Notes: generated from the letters alone by a model not told the origin. Numbered from the stretch's first letter, positions 37,097 through 45,885 are shown. The stretch: 64,000 nucleotides of DNA from Bradyrhizobium symbiodeficiens (GCF_002266465.3 NZ_CP029427.2:4032501-4096500); one strand, 5' to 3'. Made by a program: numbers and translations.

Positions 37097-37860
37097 CAAA
37101 GACGAGCTATTCCGGACTTGCTGACCGCGTCGTACTGATCACCGGCGGCGCCAGCGGCATCGGGGCCGCCTTCGTGCGCGCCTTCGCGGCCCAAGGAGCG
37201 CGCGTTGCGTTCCTCGATGTGGACGAAGCGGCCGGCCGCGCGCTGGTCGCAGAGGTGTCGGCGGCATCGGACACCCCACCGCTGTTCGTGCCCTGCGATC
37301 TCCTGGACATCGACGCCTTGCGCGCCGCGATGACGCAGGTTCACGGCGCGCTCGGCGACGCCGCAATCCTCGTCAACAATGCCGCCAACGATCAACGCCA
37401 GGTGCTAAGCGAAGTGACGCCCGCCGAGTTCGACTGGACGATCGGGGTCAATCTCAAGCACGTCTTCTTTGCCGCGCAGACCGTCGTGCCGCAGATGCAG
37501 GCGCGCGGCGGCGGCTCGATCATCAACATGTCGTCGATCGCCTGGATGCGCGGCGCCCCGGCGCTCCCGGTCTATGCCGCGGCCAAGGCGGCGATCGTCG
37601 GGTTCACCAACTCGCTGGCCCGGTCGGTCGGCCCCGACCACATCCGCGTCAACGCGATTGCACCGGGCATGGTCATCACCGAGCGCCAGCGCCGGCTGTG
37701 GTATCCGGACGATCAGGTCATCGCCGAGATGCGCTCGCGCCAGGCCGTTCCGGATGCAGTGACGCCGGAGGACATCGCCAACATGGCGCTGTTCCTCGCC
37801 TCCGACGAAAGCCAGCGCATCACCAGCCAGTGTTTTCGGGTCGATGGCGGCCTTGCCTAG
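37093..37860 (+). CDS. Short-chain dehydrogenase/reductase
   Basis: This 255-residue Rossmann-fold oxidoreductase has the cofactor motif LITGGASGIGAAF, LVNNAAN, the catalytic Ser in IINMSSIAWMRG and the Tyr-Lys pair in PVYAAAKAAIVGF. The acidic residue after the second strand (VAFLDVDE) predicts NAD rather than NADP. It is the last gene of the sugar operon and overlaps the ATPase gene by four bases. A role in oxidising the imported sugar or sugar alcohol, as in galactose or polyol pathways, is inferred from this context. Confidence 0.92.
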   Translation: MTKTSYSGLADRVVLITGGASGIGAAFVRAFAAQGARVAFLDVDEAAGRALVAEVSAASDTPPLFVPCDLLDIDALRAAMTQVHGALGDAAILVNNAANDQRQVLSEVTPAEFDWTIGVNLKHVFFAAQTVVPQMQARGGGSIINMSSIAWMRGAPALPVYAAAKAAIVGFTNSLARSVGPDHIRVNAIAPGMVITERQRRLWYPDDQVIAEMRSRQAVPDAVTPEDIANMALFLASDESQRITSQCFRVDGGLA

Positions 37861-38073
37861 GCTGTGCAGACGAATTCGTCTTGGTCCGCGTTGCTCTCTG
37901 AGGCAGACGTCGAGCAAACATTGAGGCTGGTCGCCTTTGGGCCAATAGGCGGACATACCGACGTACTGAATTGCCCGTTATTGCACTGTCAACCCTCCCG
38001 GAAGGCGTGTAACCTTCTCGTGCCTACCTAAGCGCGCTCGACCACAAGCTGCGAACCGGAAGGAATCGTTCAG

Positions 38074-39516
38074 ATGTTCACGAAACGCGATCTGCTTCGC
38101 TCTGCTGCGATGACCGCACTCGTCGCCACGACGGCGATGTCGACCCCAGCACTTGCCCAGGACAAAGCCGGATGGCCCAGTCTGTTAGAGGCCAAGGACA
38201 TCGCCGAAGAAGGCTTCATCTACGGTCTACCGCTCGTGATGTATTATGCAGTCATGCAAGAGTTCGCCGTTGACAAGAACTCCGGACAGTTCAAAGCGCC
38301 GTTCAACGAAATCAACAGCCTGCACCATGTCGCCACGCCTGAGGATACGGCCGTCATCACGCCCAACAGCGACACCCCTTACTCGTTCATCTGGCTAGAT
38401 TTGCGTGCCGAACCGATGGTTGTCTCGGTGCCAATGGTGGAGAAGGATCGCTATTACGCGGTCCAACTCATCGACGGCAACACCTACAATTTTGGCTATA
38501 TCGGCACTCGCGCCACGGGGACCGAGGGTGGCGACTATCTGGTGGTCGGCCCCGACTGGAAGGGTGTAGCACCCACTGGGATCAAGAAGGTGTTTCAATC
38601 GACGACGCCGTTCCCGCTCGCGCTTATCCGCACTCAACTCTTCAACCCCGGCGATATGCCGAACGTCGAGAAAATTCAGGCCGGCTACAAGGCCCAGTCG
38701 CTTTCCACGTTCCTTAAGCAACCCGCCCCGTCCGCCGCCCCGAAGATTGATTTCGTTTCTGCCAACACCGCCGGGATCAAGGACAACTTCTTCCAGTATC
38801 TCGATGCTGCCCTGCAATACGTCCCGGAGACGCCAAGGGACAAGGCGATCCGCGCGAAACTTGCGAAGATCGGCATCGGCCCTGGCAAGACCTTCGAGTT
38901 CAAGGACTTATCGCTCGAACACAAAGCCGCAATCCTGGTGGCCATGAAGCAGGGCGACGACAAGGTCGACAAATGGTTGGCCAGCGGAAACAAAAACATC
39001 AATGGCTGGAACGTCGGCTCGTTCTTTGGCGATGAGGCGTTCTACAACAGCGATTGGGTGATGCGGGCTGGGTCTGCCAAAGGTGGTCTCTTGGGCAACG
39101 ATGCCGTAGAAGCATTGTACCCCTATACCCGAACCGACGCGGCAGGTGAGCCGCTCGACGGTAGCAAGCACAAGTACGCAATCACCTTCGTACCCGGCCA
39201 GTTGCCGCCAGTGAATGCGTTTTGGTCAGTGACGATGTACGATGGCAAGAGCCAGCTTTTGGTCAAGAACCCGATCAATCGCTACCTCATCAACTCCCCA
39301 ATGTTACCAGCGATGAAAAAGGACGCAGACGGATCGCTGACGCTGTACATTCAAAAGGAAAGCCCGGGCGCGGATAAGGAGGCAAATTGGCTTCCAGCAC
39401 CGGATGACAAAATTTATCTCGTGATGCGCCTATACTGGCCTAAACCTACGCCACCTTCGATACTACCGGCGGGCGAAGGGACGTGGCGGCCCCCCGGCGT
39501 GAAAAGGGTCTCATAG
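38074..39516 (+). CDS. Exported DUF1254/DUF1214 protein
   Basis: This 480-residue protein has a clear signal peptide (about 1-29, MTALVATTAMSTPALAQ), then DUF1254 (about 50-190, EEGFIYGLPLVMYYAVMQEF) and DUF1214 (about 350-470, containing YAITFVPGQLPPVNAFWSVT). The pair is widespread in soil proteobacteria and its function is unknown. The ATG at 38074 is preceded by GGAAGGAA at a good distance. Its codon use is less GC-biased than that of the flanking core genes. It lies alone after the sugar operon, separated by 213 bases, and is followed by the gene-poor region. Confidence 0.92.
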   Translation: MFTKRDLLRSAAMTALVATTAMSTPALAQDKAGWPSLLEAKDIAEEGFIYGLPLVMYYAVMQEFAVDKNSGQFKAPFNEINSLHHVATPEDTAVITPNSDTPYSFIWLDLRAEPMVVSVPMVEKDRYYAVQLIDGNTYNFGYIGTRATGTEGGDYLVVGPDWKGVAPTGIKKVFQSTTPFPLALIRTQLFNPGDMPNVEKIQAGYKAQSLSTFLKQPAPSAAPKIDFVSANTAGIKDNFFQYLDAALQYVPETPRDKAIRAKLAKIGIGPGKTFEFKDLSLEHKAAILVAMKQGDDKVDKWLASGNKNINGWNVGSFFGDEAFYNSDWVMRAGSAKGGLLGNDAVEALYPYTRTDAAGEPLDGSKHKYAITFVPGQLPPVNAFWSVTMYDGKSQLLVKNPINRYLINSPMLPAMKKDADGSLTLYIQKESPGADKEANWLPAPDDKIYLVMRLYWPKPTPPSILPAGEGTWRPPGVKRVS

Positions 39517-40136
39517 AAGACGCAGGTCGCGACGTCCTCCTCCGATCGTTGCGATGATATCGGTTCTCGTGTTGTCCGCTTCGGGTCCCAAGCGGCCCTC
39601 AGCGCACATCGCCGTGAAGGTCAGCTAGCAGCCAAAAGCAGACCTCCGGGTCTTGGCACGATAGCCGTCCGCCTCGATATCGCGGACCAATCGGCGCCTT
39701 GCAGCAGTTCAGCCTGGAAGGCCTTTCCTGATCCGGCACGCGCAGGATCGCGCCCCAGCAGGTCGCCTGCGGAACTCACCCGCAATGGTGGGGCGCTTAG
39801 CAATTCTGGATTCCACGACCTGTCGAAATGCGACGGTCCAGATCAAGGATGACGGCTGGCGAGCCCACTGATCTCGCTGCCTGCCGGGTCGTTCGGCTAC
39901 AGGACGACCGTATCCCGTCGAACAGGGTCGCCTAGATCGTCCTGAAAACCATGTCGGCGCGACCAGCTCAAGCGCCCCCCGCGAAGCATGTGTGTTCACT
40001 CCTGTAAATTGTGCTCCTGGCCACCTGCGTGTGAATGCATTCACAGACCGAGCGACGCTCTGGATGTATATTCCTGGAGACACACGCGGAAAGCTGCCCC
40101 TTCGGATCGAGCCGCCAATCTGAGGAGTAACGCACG
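39517..40136. other. 620-base gene-poor region
   Basis: I find no convincing gene here. Short frames on both strands have biased, arginine- and serine-rich compositions that look non-coding, although part could be the remains of a decayed gene. The final 110 bases before the lectin gene hold a perfect TGTGA-N6-TCACA palindrome (40030-40045) and presumably the lectin promoter. Confidence 0.55.
40030..40045. promoter_or_regulatory. CRP-like palindrome upstream of the lectin gene
   Basis: TGTGAATGCATTCACA is a perfect palindrome and a perfect fit to the classical cAMP receptor protein consensus TGTGA-N6-TCACA. It ends 91 bases before the lectin GTG. Which CRP/FNR-family protein, if any, binds it here is unknown. 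Confidence 0.5.
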
Positions 40137-40904
40137 GTGCAGAATAGCTACCTTTGTCTCGTCCTCGGGACGCTTAGCTTCACGCTCGCGTCGATTTCGC
40201 CAAATGCCGCTTCAGCGTTCGAAGATGTCAATATGGGGTCGGCAATCAGCGTCGAGGGCGGACATATTGTGGCGAGGTGGGACACAAGAGGCTTCCATCA
40301 CTACAACATCCGCTGGTCGGCGAATGGCGGGCCCGAAAAGCAAGTCGAGCGCGCTGGTGACAAGAGCTTCGTTTACCTAACCCCTTACCAGCCCGGCGTC
40401 CTCTATTCGATTTCTGTTCAAGGCTGCGATAAGAACTTTGCGAGCAGCTCGAAATGCACAAGCTGGGACGGTGCATCATGCGGCAACCCGCGCAATCCAT
40501 GCACTGGCCCAATTCCTATGCCGATCAAAAGCCGCGGCGGGCTCTGCCTCGACGTCGATGCGCCGAACCAGCGTGTGAATGGTGGACGGGTGCAGGTGTG
40601 GGCCTGCAACGGCTCGGACCAGCAACTCTGGTCGATCAATGGCGGCCGCATCGTCAGCCTTGCCGGAAAGTGCCTTGATGCAAATCTTCCGGAGATCCAC
40701 AAGAACGGCGGCAGAATCCAGGTGTGGGACTGCAACAACAGCGCGCAGCAGAACTGGCGGCAGAACAGGCTGGAACTGCGCAATGGTGGCGGCAAGTGTC
40801 TCGACGTTCATGCACCGATGCTGCATCAGAACGGCGGGATCGTGCAGCTTTGGCAGTGCAACGGCACAATCCAGCAAAGCTGGAGCCAACCGGGCTTGTT
40901 GTAG
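40137..40904 (+). CDS. Secreted ricin B-type lectin
   Basis: This 255-residue exported carbohydrate-binding protein has a signal peptide (1-27, VLGTLSFTLASISPNAASA). An Fn3-like segment (about 33-97) follows, then a cysteine-rich linker (C97, C107, C115, C122) and a C-terminal beta-trefoil of three near-identical repeats of 42 residues. Each repeat has the GxCLDv start and ends in the QxW motif (QLW 163-165, QNW 205-207, QSW 247-249), the full ricin B signature, so sugar binding is likely. No catalytic domain is attached. The start is GTG with GAGGAG about nine bases upstream. It converges on lpxB. Confidence 0.9.
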   Translation: MQNSYLCLVLGTLSFTLASISPNAASAFEDVNMGSAISVEGGHIVARWDTRGFHHYNIRWSANGGPEKQVERAGDKSFVYLTPYQPGVLYSISVQGCDKNFASSSKCTSWDGASCGNPRNPCTGPIPMPIKSRGGLCLDVDAPNQRVNGGRVQVWACNGSDQQLWSINGGRIVSLAGKCLDANLPEIHKNGGRIQVWDCNNSAQQNWRQNRLELRNGGGKCLDVHAPMLHQNGGIVQLWQCNGTIQQSWSQPGLL

Positions 40905-40947
40905 AGCCTTTTCCGCAATTGGACGATCAGAACAAAGTCTAGCTCGC

Positions 40948-42120
40948 TCACCTTGTCTTCCGCATCGTCGCCAGCACGATGTCGGCCGCCAGCACGCTCG
41001 GTGACTTGTTGCCGGTCGACATGATCCGATCGAGCTGGGCAAACGCCTCGACCTGCTGCCGCCGCAGCGGGGAATCCGTCAGCACGTCACTCAGCGCCGG
41101 TGCCAGCTTCTCCGGCGTGCAGTCCTCCTGCAGGAACTCCGGAATGACATCCCTGCCGATCACGAGATTCGCAAGGATCACCGAGGACACGCGGATCGCG
41201 CGACGCAGGATGAAGGCCTCGATCGCGCCGACGCGATAGGCCGTCACCATCGGAATCCCCGACAGTGCCAGTTCCAGCGTCACTGTGCCGGATTTGGCCA
41301 GCGCCGCACGCGCGACGCGGAACACGGCGCGCTTCTCGTTTTCGCCGGTCACGACCCTTGGCTTGACCGGCCAATTCGCGATGCCTTCGCGGATGGTGGC
41401 TTCGAGATGCGGCATCGTCGGCAGCACCAGTTCGAACGCGCGGCCTTCGGCCTGCAAGCGGCCGAGTGTCGCGCCGAAGACGTCGAGGTGGTGCCGGACC
41501 TCGCTGCGACGGCTGCCGGGCAGTATCAGCAGCACCGGCGGCTGGCCATCGCGGCGCGCCTGCTCCTCCGCATTCGGCCGCAGCGAGGGCAATTGCTCGA
41601 CCAAGGGATGGCCGACATAGCTGCAGGGCGGTCCGCCGAGCTTGCGGTACTCCTCGGGCTCGAACGGCAGGAGACCGAGTACATGGTCGACATAACCGAG
41701 CATGGTCCGCGCCCGCCCCGGCCGCCACGCCCAGAGTTGCGGGGAGACGTAATCGACGACTGGAATCGCCGGATTCTTCGCGCGCACGCGGCGGGCGACG
41801 CGATGGGTGAAATCGGGGCTGTCGATGATGACGAGCGCGTCCGGCGCGGCCTCGGTCACGGCGTCGGCCGTCTCGCGGATCAGCCGCAGAATTTTCGGCA
41901 ATTGCTGCACCACCGCGGCGAAGCCGACGATCGACAGCTCCTCGATCGGAAACAGCGATTCGAGCCCCTCGCGCGCCATGGTCCGGCCGCCGACGCCGAC
42001 GAATTGCACGCCATCGCCGAGGCGCTGGCGCAGCACCTTCATCAAGGCGCTGCCGAGCCGGTCGCCGGATTCCTCCGTGGCGATCAGGAAGATCTTGCGC
42101 TTGGGATCGCGCGACTGCAT
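40948..42120 (-). CDS. lpxB: Lipid-A-disaccharide synthase
   Basis: LpxB joins UDP-diacylglucosamine to lipid X to form the lipid A disaccharide at the inner face of the inner membrane. The 390-residue GT-B glycosyltransferase begins IFLIATEESGDRLGSALM and shows DYVSPQLWAWRPGRA, YVGHPLVEQLP and LLILPGSRRSEVRHHL. The donor-site region contains SGTVTLELALSGIPMVTAYR. The ATG at 42120 shares its A with the lpxI stop (TGATG); a GTG one codon earlier is possible. It is the last gene of the long envelope run and converges on the lectin gene. Confidence 0.97.
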   Translation of the reverse strand: MQSRDPKRKIFLIATEESGDRLGSALMKVLRQRLGDGVQFVGVGGRTMAREGLESLFPIEELSIVGFAAVVQQLPKILRLIRETADAVTEAAPDALVIIDSPDFTHRVARRVRAKNPAIPVVDYVSPQLWAWRPGRARTMLGYVDHVLGLLPFEPEEYRKLGGPPCSYVGHPLVEQLPSLRPNAEEQARRDGQPPVLLILPGSRRSEVRHHLDVFGATLGRLQAEGRAFELVLPTMPHLEATIREGIANWPVKPRVVTGENEKRAVFRVARAALAKSGTVTLELALSGIPMVTAYRVGAIEAFILRRAIRVSSVILANLVIGRDVIPEFLQEDCTPEKLAPALSDVLTDSPLRRQQVEAFAQLDRIMSTGNKSPSVLAADIVLATMRKTR

Positions 42121-42989
42121 CACGCCGGCAGACCGATGACGAAGAGGTATTTCGCGTCGGCCAGCGCGATCATCGCCTGCGGCTCGGCGGCGATGGTGTT
42201 GCCGGCGATGACGGCGAGGCCCGCAAGGCCGGCCGCCGCGACACCTTCGAGAGTGCGCGGGCCGATCGTGGGCAGGTCGAAGCGCAGATCCTGGTTGCTC
42301 TTCGGCGCCTTGACCAGCACGCCGCGGCCGGCGGCCGCGCGAATGCGCCCCTCCTCGCGCAGCCGTGCGACGCGCGCGAGCAGCGCGTCGGTGCCCTCGA
42401 TGTCCTCGACCGCCACCACGTGGCCGTCGATCACCACCGCAGCCTGGCCGATATCGAACGGGCCGAGCGCCGTCAGCACCGCGCGACCGCGCGCGATGTC
42501 GGTCTTGCTGTTGTCGTTCGGCCAGGCGCGACTGATGCAGCCCTCGGGCATCAGCAGATCGGGCGCGACGTCCTTGATGCCGACCATGCGAAAGCCACCC
42601 TGCTCGAGGATGCGGCCGACGCCGGACAGCAGGTGATCGTCGCCGCCCCGGAAGGCGCGGATGACGTTGCCGAGCAGGCGCAGCGTCGTGACGTCGAACC
42701 TTATTTCGGTCAGCGAGGGCCGCACCAGCGTGCCGATGAAGATCAGGTCGCGGCAGCCCTCCTCGCGGAATAGCCGCATCGCGCGGCCGAGCTGGCCGAC
42801 CGAGATCCAGCGATGGCGGAACTTCTCCACCTGCGCCGGATCGCAGGCTCCGCGCAGCGGAAACAGCACCGGCGTGATGCCGCGGGCGGCAAGCGAGTCG
42901 GCGACCGCGAACGGCATCGCGCCGCCGCCGGCGACGATGCCGACCGGAGATGCAATCTCCGACGCCGAAGATGTCATGTCCGCGGCCAT
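42120..42989 (-). CDS. lpxI: UDP-2,3-diacylglucosamine diphosphatase LpxI
   Basis: LpxI hydrolyses UDP-2,3-diacylglucosamine to lipid X, replacing the LpxH enzyme of Escherichia coli, as in most alphaproteobacteria. The 289-residue protein starts MAADMTSSASEIASPVGIVA, with the Rossmann-like GIVAGGGAMPFAVADSL, and contains the family's FIGTLVRPSLTEI, GGDDHLLSGVGRILEQ, VVIDGHVVAVEDIEGTDALL and RFDLPTIGPRTLEG segments. A start at 42977 (MTSSASE) is also possible. It begins seven bases after the lpxA stop and overlaps lpxB. Confidence 0.95.
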   Translation of the reverse strand: MAADMTSSASEIASPVGIVAGGGAMPFAVADSLAARGITPVLFPLRGACDPAQVEKFRHRWISVGQLGRAMRLFREEGCRDLIFIGTLVRPSLTEIRFDVTTLRLLGNVIRAFRGGDDHLLSGVGRILEQGGFRMVGIKDVAPDLLMPEGCISRAWPNDNSKTDIARGRAVLTALGPFDIGQAAVVIDGHVVAVEDIEGTDALLARVARLREEGRIRAAAGRGVLVKAPKSNQDLRFDLPTIGPRTLEGVAAAGLAGLAVIAGNTIAAEPQAMIALADAKYLFVIGLPA

Positions 42990-42996
42990 CCCCGGA

Positions 42997-43788
42997 TCAC
43001 TTTCCGAGGGCGGGAAGACATAGCGGACGCTTGCCCTTGCCGATGAAGTCGAGAATTTCGGCGATCGCAGGATCTTCGCCCGCGAGCGGCCTCGATGCCT
43101 CCAGCCGCTCGGCGAACGTGCCGGGGCCATGGAAGAGCTTCTGGTAGAACCCGCGCACCGTCGCCAGCCGCTGCTTGGTGAACTTGCGCCGCTTCATGCC
43201 GATGATGTTGAGGCCTTCCAGCACCGCATACTGGCCGTTGACCAGCCCGAACGGAATGATGTCGTCGCGCACGCCACAGACGCCGCCGACCATGACCTGC
43301 GGCCCGATGCGGGTAAATTGGTGCACCGCTGACAGCCCGCCGATGAAGACGAAGTCACCGATCTCGGCGTGACCGCCGAGCGTCGCCGAGGTCGCGAAGA
43401 TCACGTCGTTGCCGACATGGCAGTCATGGCCGACATGGCTGCAGTTCATGAAATAACCGCGGTCGCCGACCGTGGTGATGCCGCCGCCGGCGACCGTGCC
43501 GGCATTCATGGTCACGGACTCACGGATGGTGCAGCCCGAGCCGATCGTGAGCCTGGTCAGCTCGCCCCGATAGGAGAGCGACTGCGGCGGCGTGCCGAGC
43601 GAGACGAAGGGGTAAATGGTGCAATCGTCACCGATGGTGGTCTGCGCCGTGATGTGCACGTGACCGATCAGCTTGCAGTTCTTGCCGATCACGACGTGGG
43701 GGCCGATGATGCAGAAGGGCCCGACCTCGGTGCCCTCGCCGATCACGGCGCCGTCCTCGACCCGCGCGGTAGGATCAATCTTACTCAT
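42997..43788 (-). CDS. lpxA: UDP-N-acetylglucosamine acyltransferase
   Basis: LpxA transfers a hydroxyacyl chain to UDP-GlcNAc, the first step of lipid A synthesis. The 263-residue protein is a left-handed beta helix built of hexapeptide repeats (GEGTEVGPFCIIGPHVVIG and onward). The catalytic histidine is in NCSHVGHDCHVGND, and the C-terminal helical domain contains GLNIIGMKRRKFTKQR. The ATG at 43788 (MSKIDPTARVEDGAVIG) is the usual start. Unlike the typical tight fabZ-lpxA spacing, 571 bases and an opposite-strand gene separate it from fabZ, so it may need its own promoter. Confidence 0.97.
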   Translation of the reverse strand: MSKIDPTARVEDGAVIGEGTEVGPFCIIGPHVVIGKNCKLIGHVHITAQTTIGDDCTIYPFVSLGTPPQSLSYRGELTRLTIGSGCTIRESVTMNAGTVAGGGITTVGDRGYFMNCSHVGHDCHVGNDVIFATSATLGGHAEIGDFVFIGGLSAVHQFTRIGPQVMVGGVCGVRDDIIPFGLVNGQYAVLEGLNIIGMKRRKFTKQRLATVRGFYQKLFHGPGTFAERLEASRPLAGEDPAIAEILDFIGKGKRPLCLPALGK

Positions 43789-43877
43789 CAAGCAATCTGA
43801 CTCATCAAGAAGGTCTGATTAGGTGTTGAAGTCGCTCAACTTTCCGGTGGTTAGCGCGACTATGCCCAATCTGTCCA

Positions 43878-44327
43878 GTGACGTATCATCTCGGCGTGTT
43901 TCAGGCACCGGATGAGCCGGCCGTCGCAGCACCTCAACGCGTTCATGTGGAGCTTGAAGTCATCGTGGTCAGGGCCCTGGCAATCCTGCTCGCACAGCTG
44001 GCGACCGCGCCGATCGTGTCCGAGAAGGTCGAGACCGCCGAACATCGCGTCGTCGATCTCAAGACCTTCGAATGCCGCGACATCACCCGCAGCACGGTGC
44101 TGCAGCGGGTCTGTTACGACCCCGCGCAGCAACACCTTATCGTCGCGGCGAACGGCGCCTATGACCGCTATTGCGGCGTGACGGCGGACACTGTCGAGCG
44201 CCTCCTGGGCGCCCCGTCGATGGGCCAGTTCTTCAACCAGACTATCAAGCGGGATGTCACGACCGGCCGCTACGCCTGCCCCGGTCGCCACGCGTACCGC
44301 GCGCGAGAGCGCGTCCTGCACAGCTGA
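43878..44327 (+). CDS. KTSC-domain protein on the opposite strand within the lpx run
   Basis: This 149-residue protein carries a KTSC-like domain (about 70-125, STVLQRVCYDPAQQHLIVAA then NGAYDRYCGVTADTVERLL and MGQFFNQTIK). That fold occurs alone or fused to lysyl-tRNA synthetase and phage proteins, and its role is unknown. The N-terminus is uncertain: the frame opens with GTG at 43878, while a GTG at 43947 would place a hydrophobic stretch (VIVVRALAILLAQLATAP) at the start like a signal peptide. Two cysteines in the domain and one near the C-terminus support export. It is divergent from lpxA and converges on fabZ, interrupting the lpx operon. Confidence 0.6.
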   Translation: MTYHLGVFQAPDEPAVAAPQRVHVELEVIVVRALAILLAQLATAPIVSEKVETAEHRVVDLKTFECRDITRSTVLQRVCYDPAQQHLIVAANGAYDRYCGVTADTVERLLGAPSMGQFFNQTIKRDVTTGRYACPGRHAYRARERVLHS

Positions 44328-44359
44328 TCTCGCTCCGGGTCCCTTCGCTCGAAGGCGCT

Positions 44360-44821
44360 TTAGTCCGTCAGCATGGCGCCGACGTCGGCTTCCGCAACCA
44401 CCTGCCCGTTGACCTTGGCGTCGCCGTGAAACCACCACATGGCCTTGCGGCGGCCGAGCGAGCGCATGTGATATTCGATGGTGTCGCCGGGCAGCACCGG
44501 CTTGCGGAACTTGCACTTGTCGATGGTGAGGAAATAGACCGCCCGCGGCTTGTCGGTGCCTTCGACCGACTTGATGCCGATCACGCCCGCGGTCTGCGCC
44601 ATCGCCTCGATCATCATGACGCCGGGATAGACCGGCCGCTCCGGGAAATGCCCCTGGAAGGCCGGCTCGTTGAAGGTGACGTTCTTGATGCCGATGCCGC
44701 TATAGTCGGCGCGGATGTTGATCACGCGGTCGATCAGCAGCATGGGAAAGCGGTGCGGCAGGGTCTGGAGGATGGCATTGATGTCCACCAGCTCGAACTT
44801 GACAGGTGATTCCTCCGTCAT
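44360..44821 (-). CDS. fabZ: 3-hydroxyacyl-ACP dehydratase
   Basis: FabZ removes water from hydroxyacyl-ACP in fatty-acid elongation and shares its substrate with LpxA and LpxD. The 153-residue hotdog-fold enzyme shows LPHRFPMLLIDRVINI, the catalytic His in FQGHFPERPVYPGVMMIEAM with the Glu, and FLTIDKCKFRKPVLPGD. The start overlaps the lpxD stop by four bases, so it is coupled to lpxD upstream. Downstream, the expected neighbour lpxA is 571 bases away. Confidence 0.98.
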   Translation of the reverse strand: MTEESPVKFELVDINAILQTLPHRFPMLLIDRVINIRADYSGIGIKNVTFNEPAFQGHFPERPVYPGVMMIEAMAQTAGVIGIKSVEGTDKPRAVYFLTIDKCKFRKPVLPGDTIEYHMRSLGRRKAMWWFHGDAKVNGQVVAEADVGAMLTD

Positions 44822-45885
44822 TCCCGTTCCTCATTCTTCGGATCAGCCCTGCTGTCGCGTACCAAGCGCTCCACCGCGATGATCTCCTTGAACCATTGTT
44901 TGGTCGGCTTGGCGAAAAAACCACCCCAGCGGCCGCCCGGCGGGATGTCGTCCTTGACGCCGCTCATCGCGGTCACCTGGGCACCATCCCCGATCTTGAG
45001 GTGGTTGTTGATGCCAACCTTCGCTCCAAGTGCCACGTTGTCGCCAATGGTCAGGCTACCCGCGAGCCCGATCTGGGCCGCCAGCAGGCAGTGCCGGCCG
45101 ATCGTAACATTGTGGCCGATCTGGACCTGATTGTCGATTTTCGTGCCCTCGCCGATCACGGTATCGCGCAAGCTGCCACGGTCGATCGTGGTCCCGGCGC
45201 CGACCTCGACATCGTTCTGGATCAGCACCCGCCCGGTCTGGGGCACCTTCAGATGGCCCTCGGGGCCGAAGAAGATGAAGCCATAGCCGTCCTGGCCGAT
45301 CGAACAGCCGGGATGGATCAGCACGTTGTTGCCGATCAGGGCGCACTGGATCGCGGTGCGCGCGCCGACATTGCAGTCCCGGCCGATCTTGACGCCGGGC
45401 CCGATCACCGCCCCGACGCCGACCACCGTGCCGCTGCCGATCTCCACATCCGGACCGATCACGGCCAGGGGATCGACGATCACGCCGTCCTCGAGCCGGG
45501 CCGAGGGATCGATGATCGCCGAAGGCGCGATGCCGTCATTGCCGACCCAGGATTGCGGCCTCAGCGCTTCGCCGTGCCATTCCCGCGCGATCCTGACGAA
45601 GGCCCGGAACGGCTGCGCCACCCGCAGCACGGCCACATGCGCCGGCACCTGGGCCTCGAAGCGCGGGCTCACCAGGCAAGCGCCGGCCTGGGTCGCCTTG
45701 AGCTCGTCGGCGTATTTGAGGTTGTCGAAGAACGCCAGATGCATCGGGCCCGCTTCGTCCAGCGAAGCCAGGCCCGTGATGATGTGGCCGCCCCTGGCGG
45801 GATCGACCAGTTGCGCCTTGGTCAGCGTGGCAATGTCAGCCAGCGTCGAGGCAGGCGGCTTTGTGAAGAAGGTCGGCTGCGCCAT
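44818..45885 (-). CDS. lpxD: UDP-3-O-acylglucosamine N-acyltransferase
   Basis: LpxD adds the second hydroxyacyl chain to the glucosamine of lipid A. The 355-residue protein has the N-terminal uridine-binding domain (about 1-115, with AGACLVSPRFEAQVPAHVAV). A left-handed beta helix of hexapeptide repeats follows (IIDPSARLEDGVIVDPLAVI and on, with NVTIGRHCLLAAQIGLAGS containing the active-site region), and a short C-terminal helix. It lies 128 bases downstream of bamA and overlaps fabZ, the conserved bamA-lpxD-fabZ order. Confidence 0.97.
   Translation of the reverse strand: MAQPTFFTKPPASTLADIATLTKAQLVDPARGGHIITGLASLDEAGPMHLAFFDNLKYADELKATQAGACLVSPRFEAQVPAHVAVLRVAQPFRAFVRIAREWHGEALRPQSWVGNDGIAPSAIIDPSARLEDGVIVDPLAVIGPDVEIGSGTVVGVGAVIGPGVKIGRDCNVGARTAIQCALIGNNVLIHPGCSIGQDGYGFIFFGPEGHLKVPQTGRVLIQNDVEVGAGTTIDRGSLRDTVIGEGTKIDNQVQIGHNVTIGRHCLLAAQIGLAGSLTIGDNVALGAKVGINNHLKIGDGAQVTAMSGVKDDIPPGGRWGGFFAKPTKQWFKEIIAVERLVRDSRADPKNEERE

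Noticed and set aside
39600..40090. Possible transposase or recombinase remnants
   Set aside because: Short frames on both strands were read and no convincing catalytic motif, terminal inverted repeat or target duplication was found.
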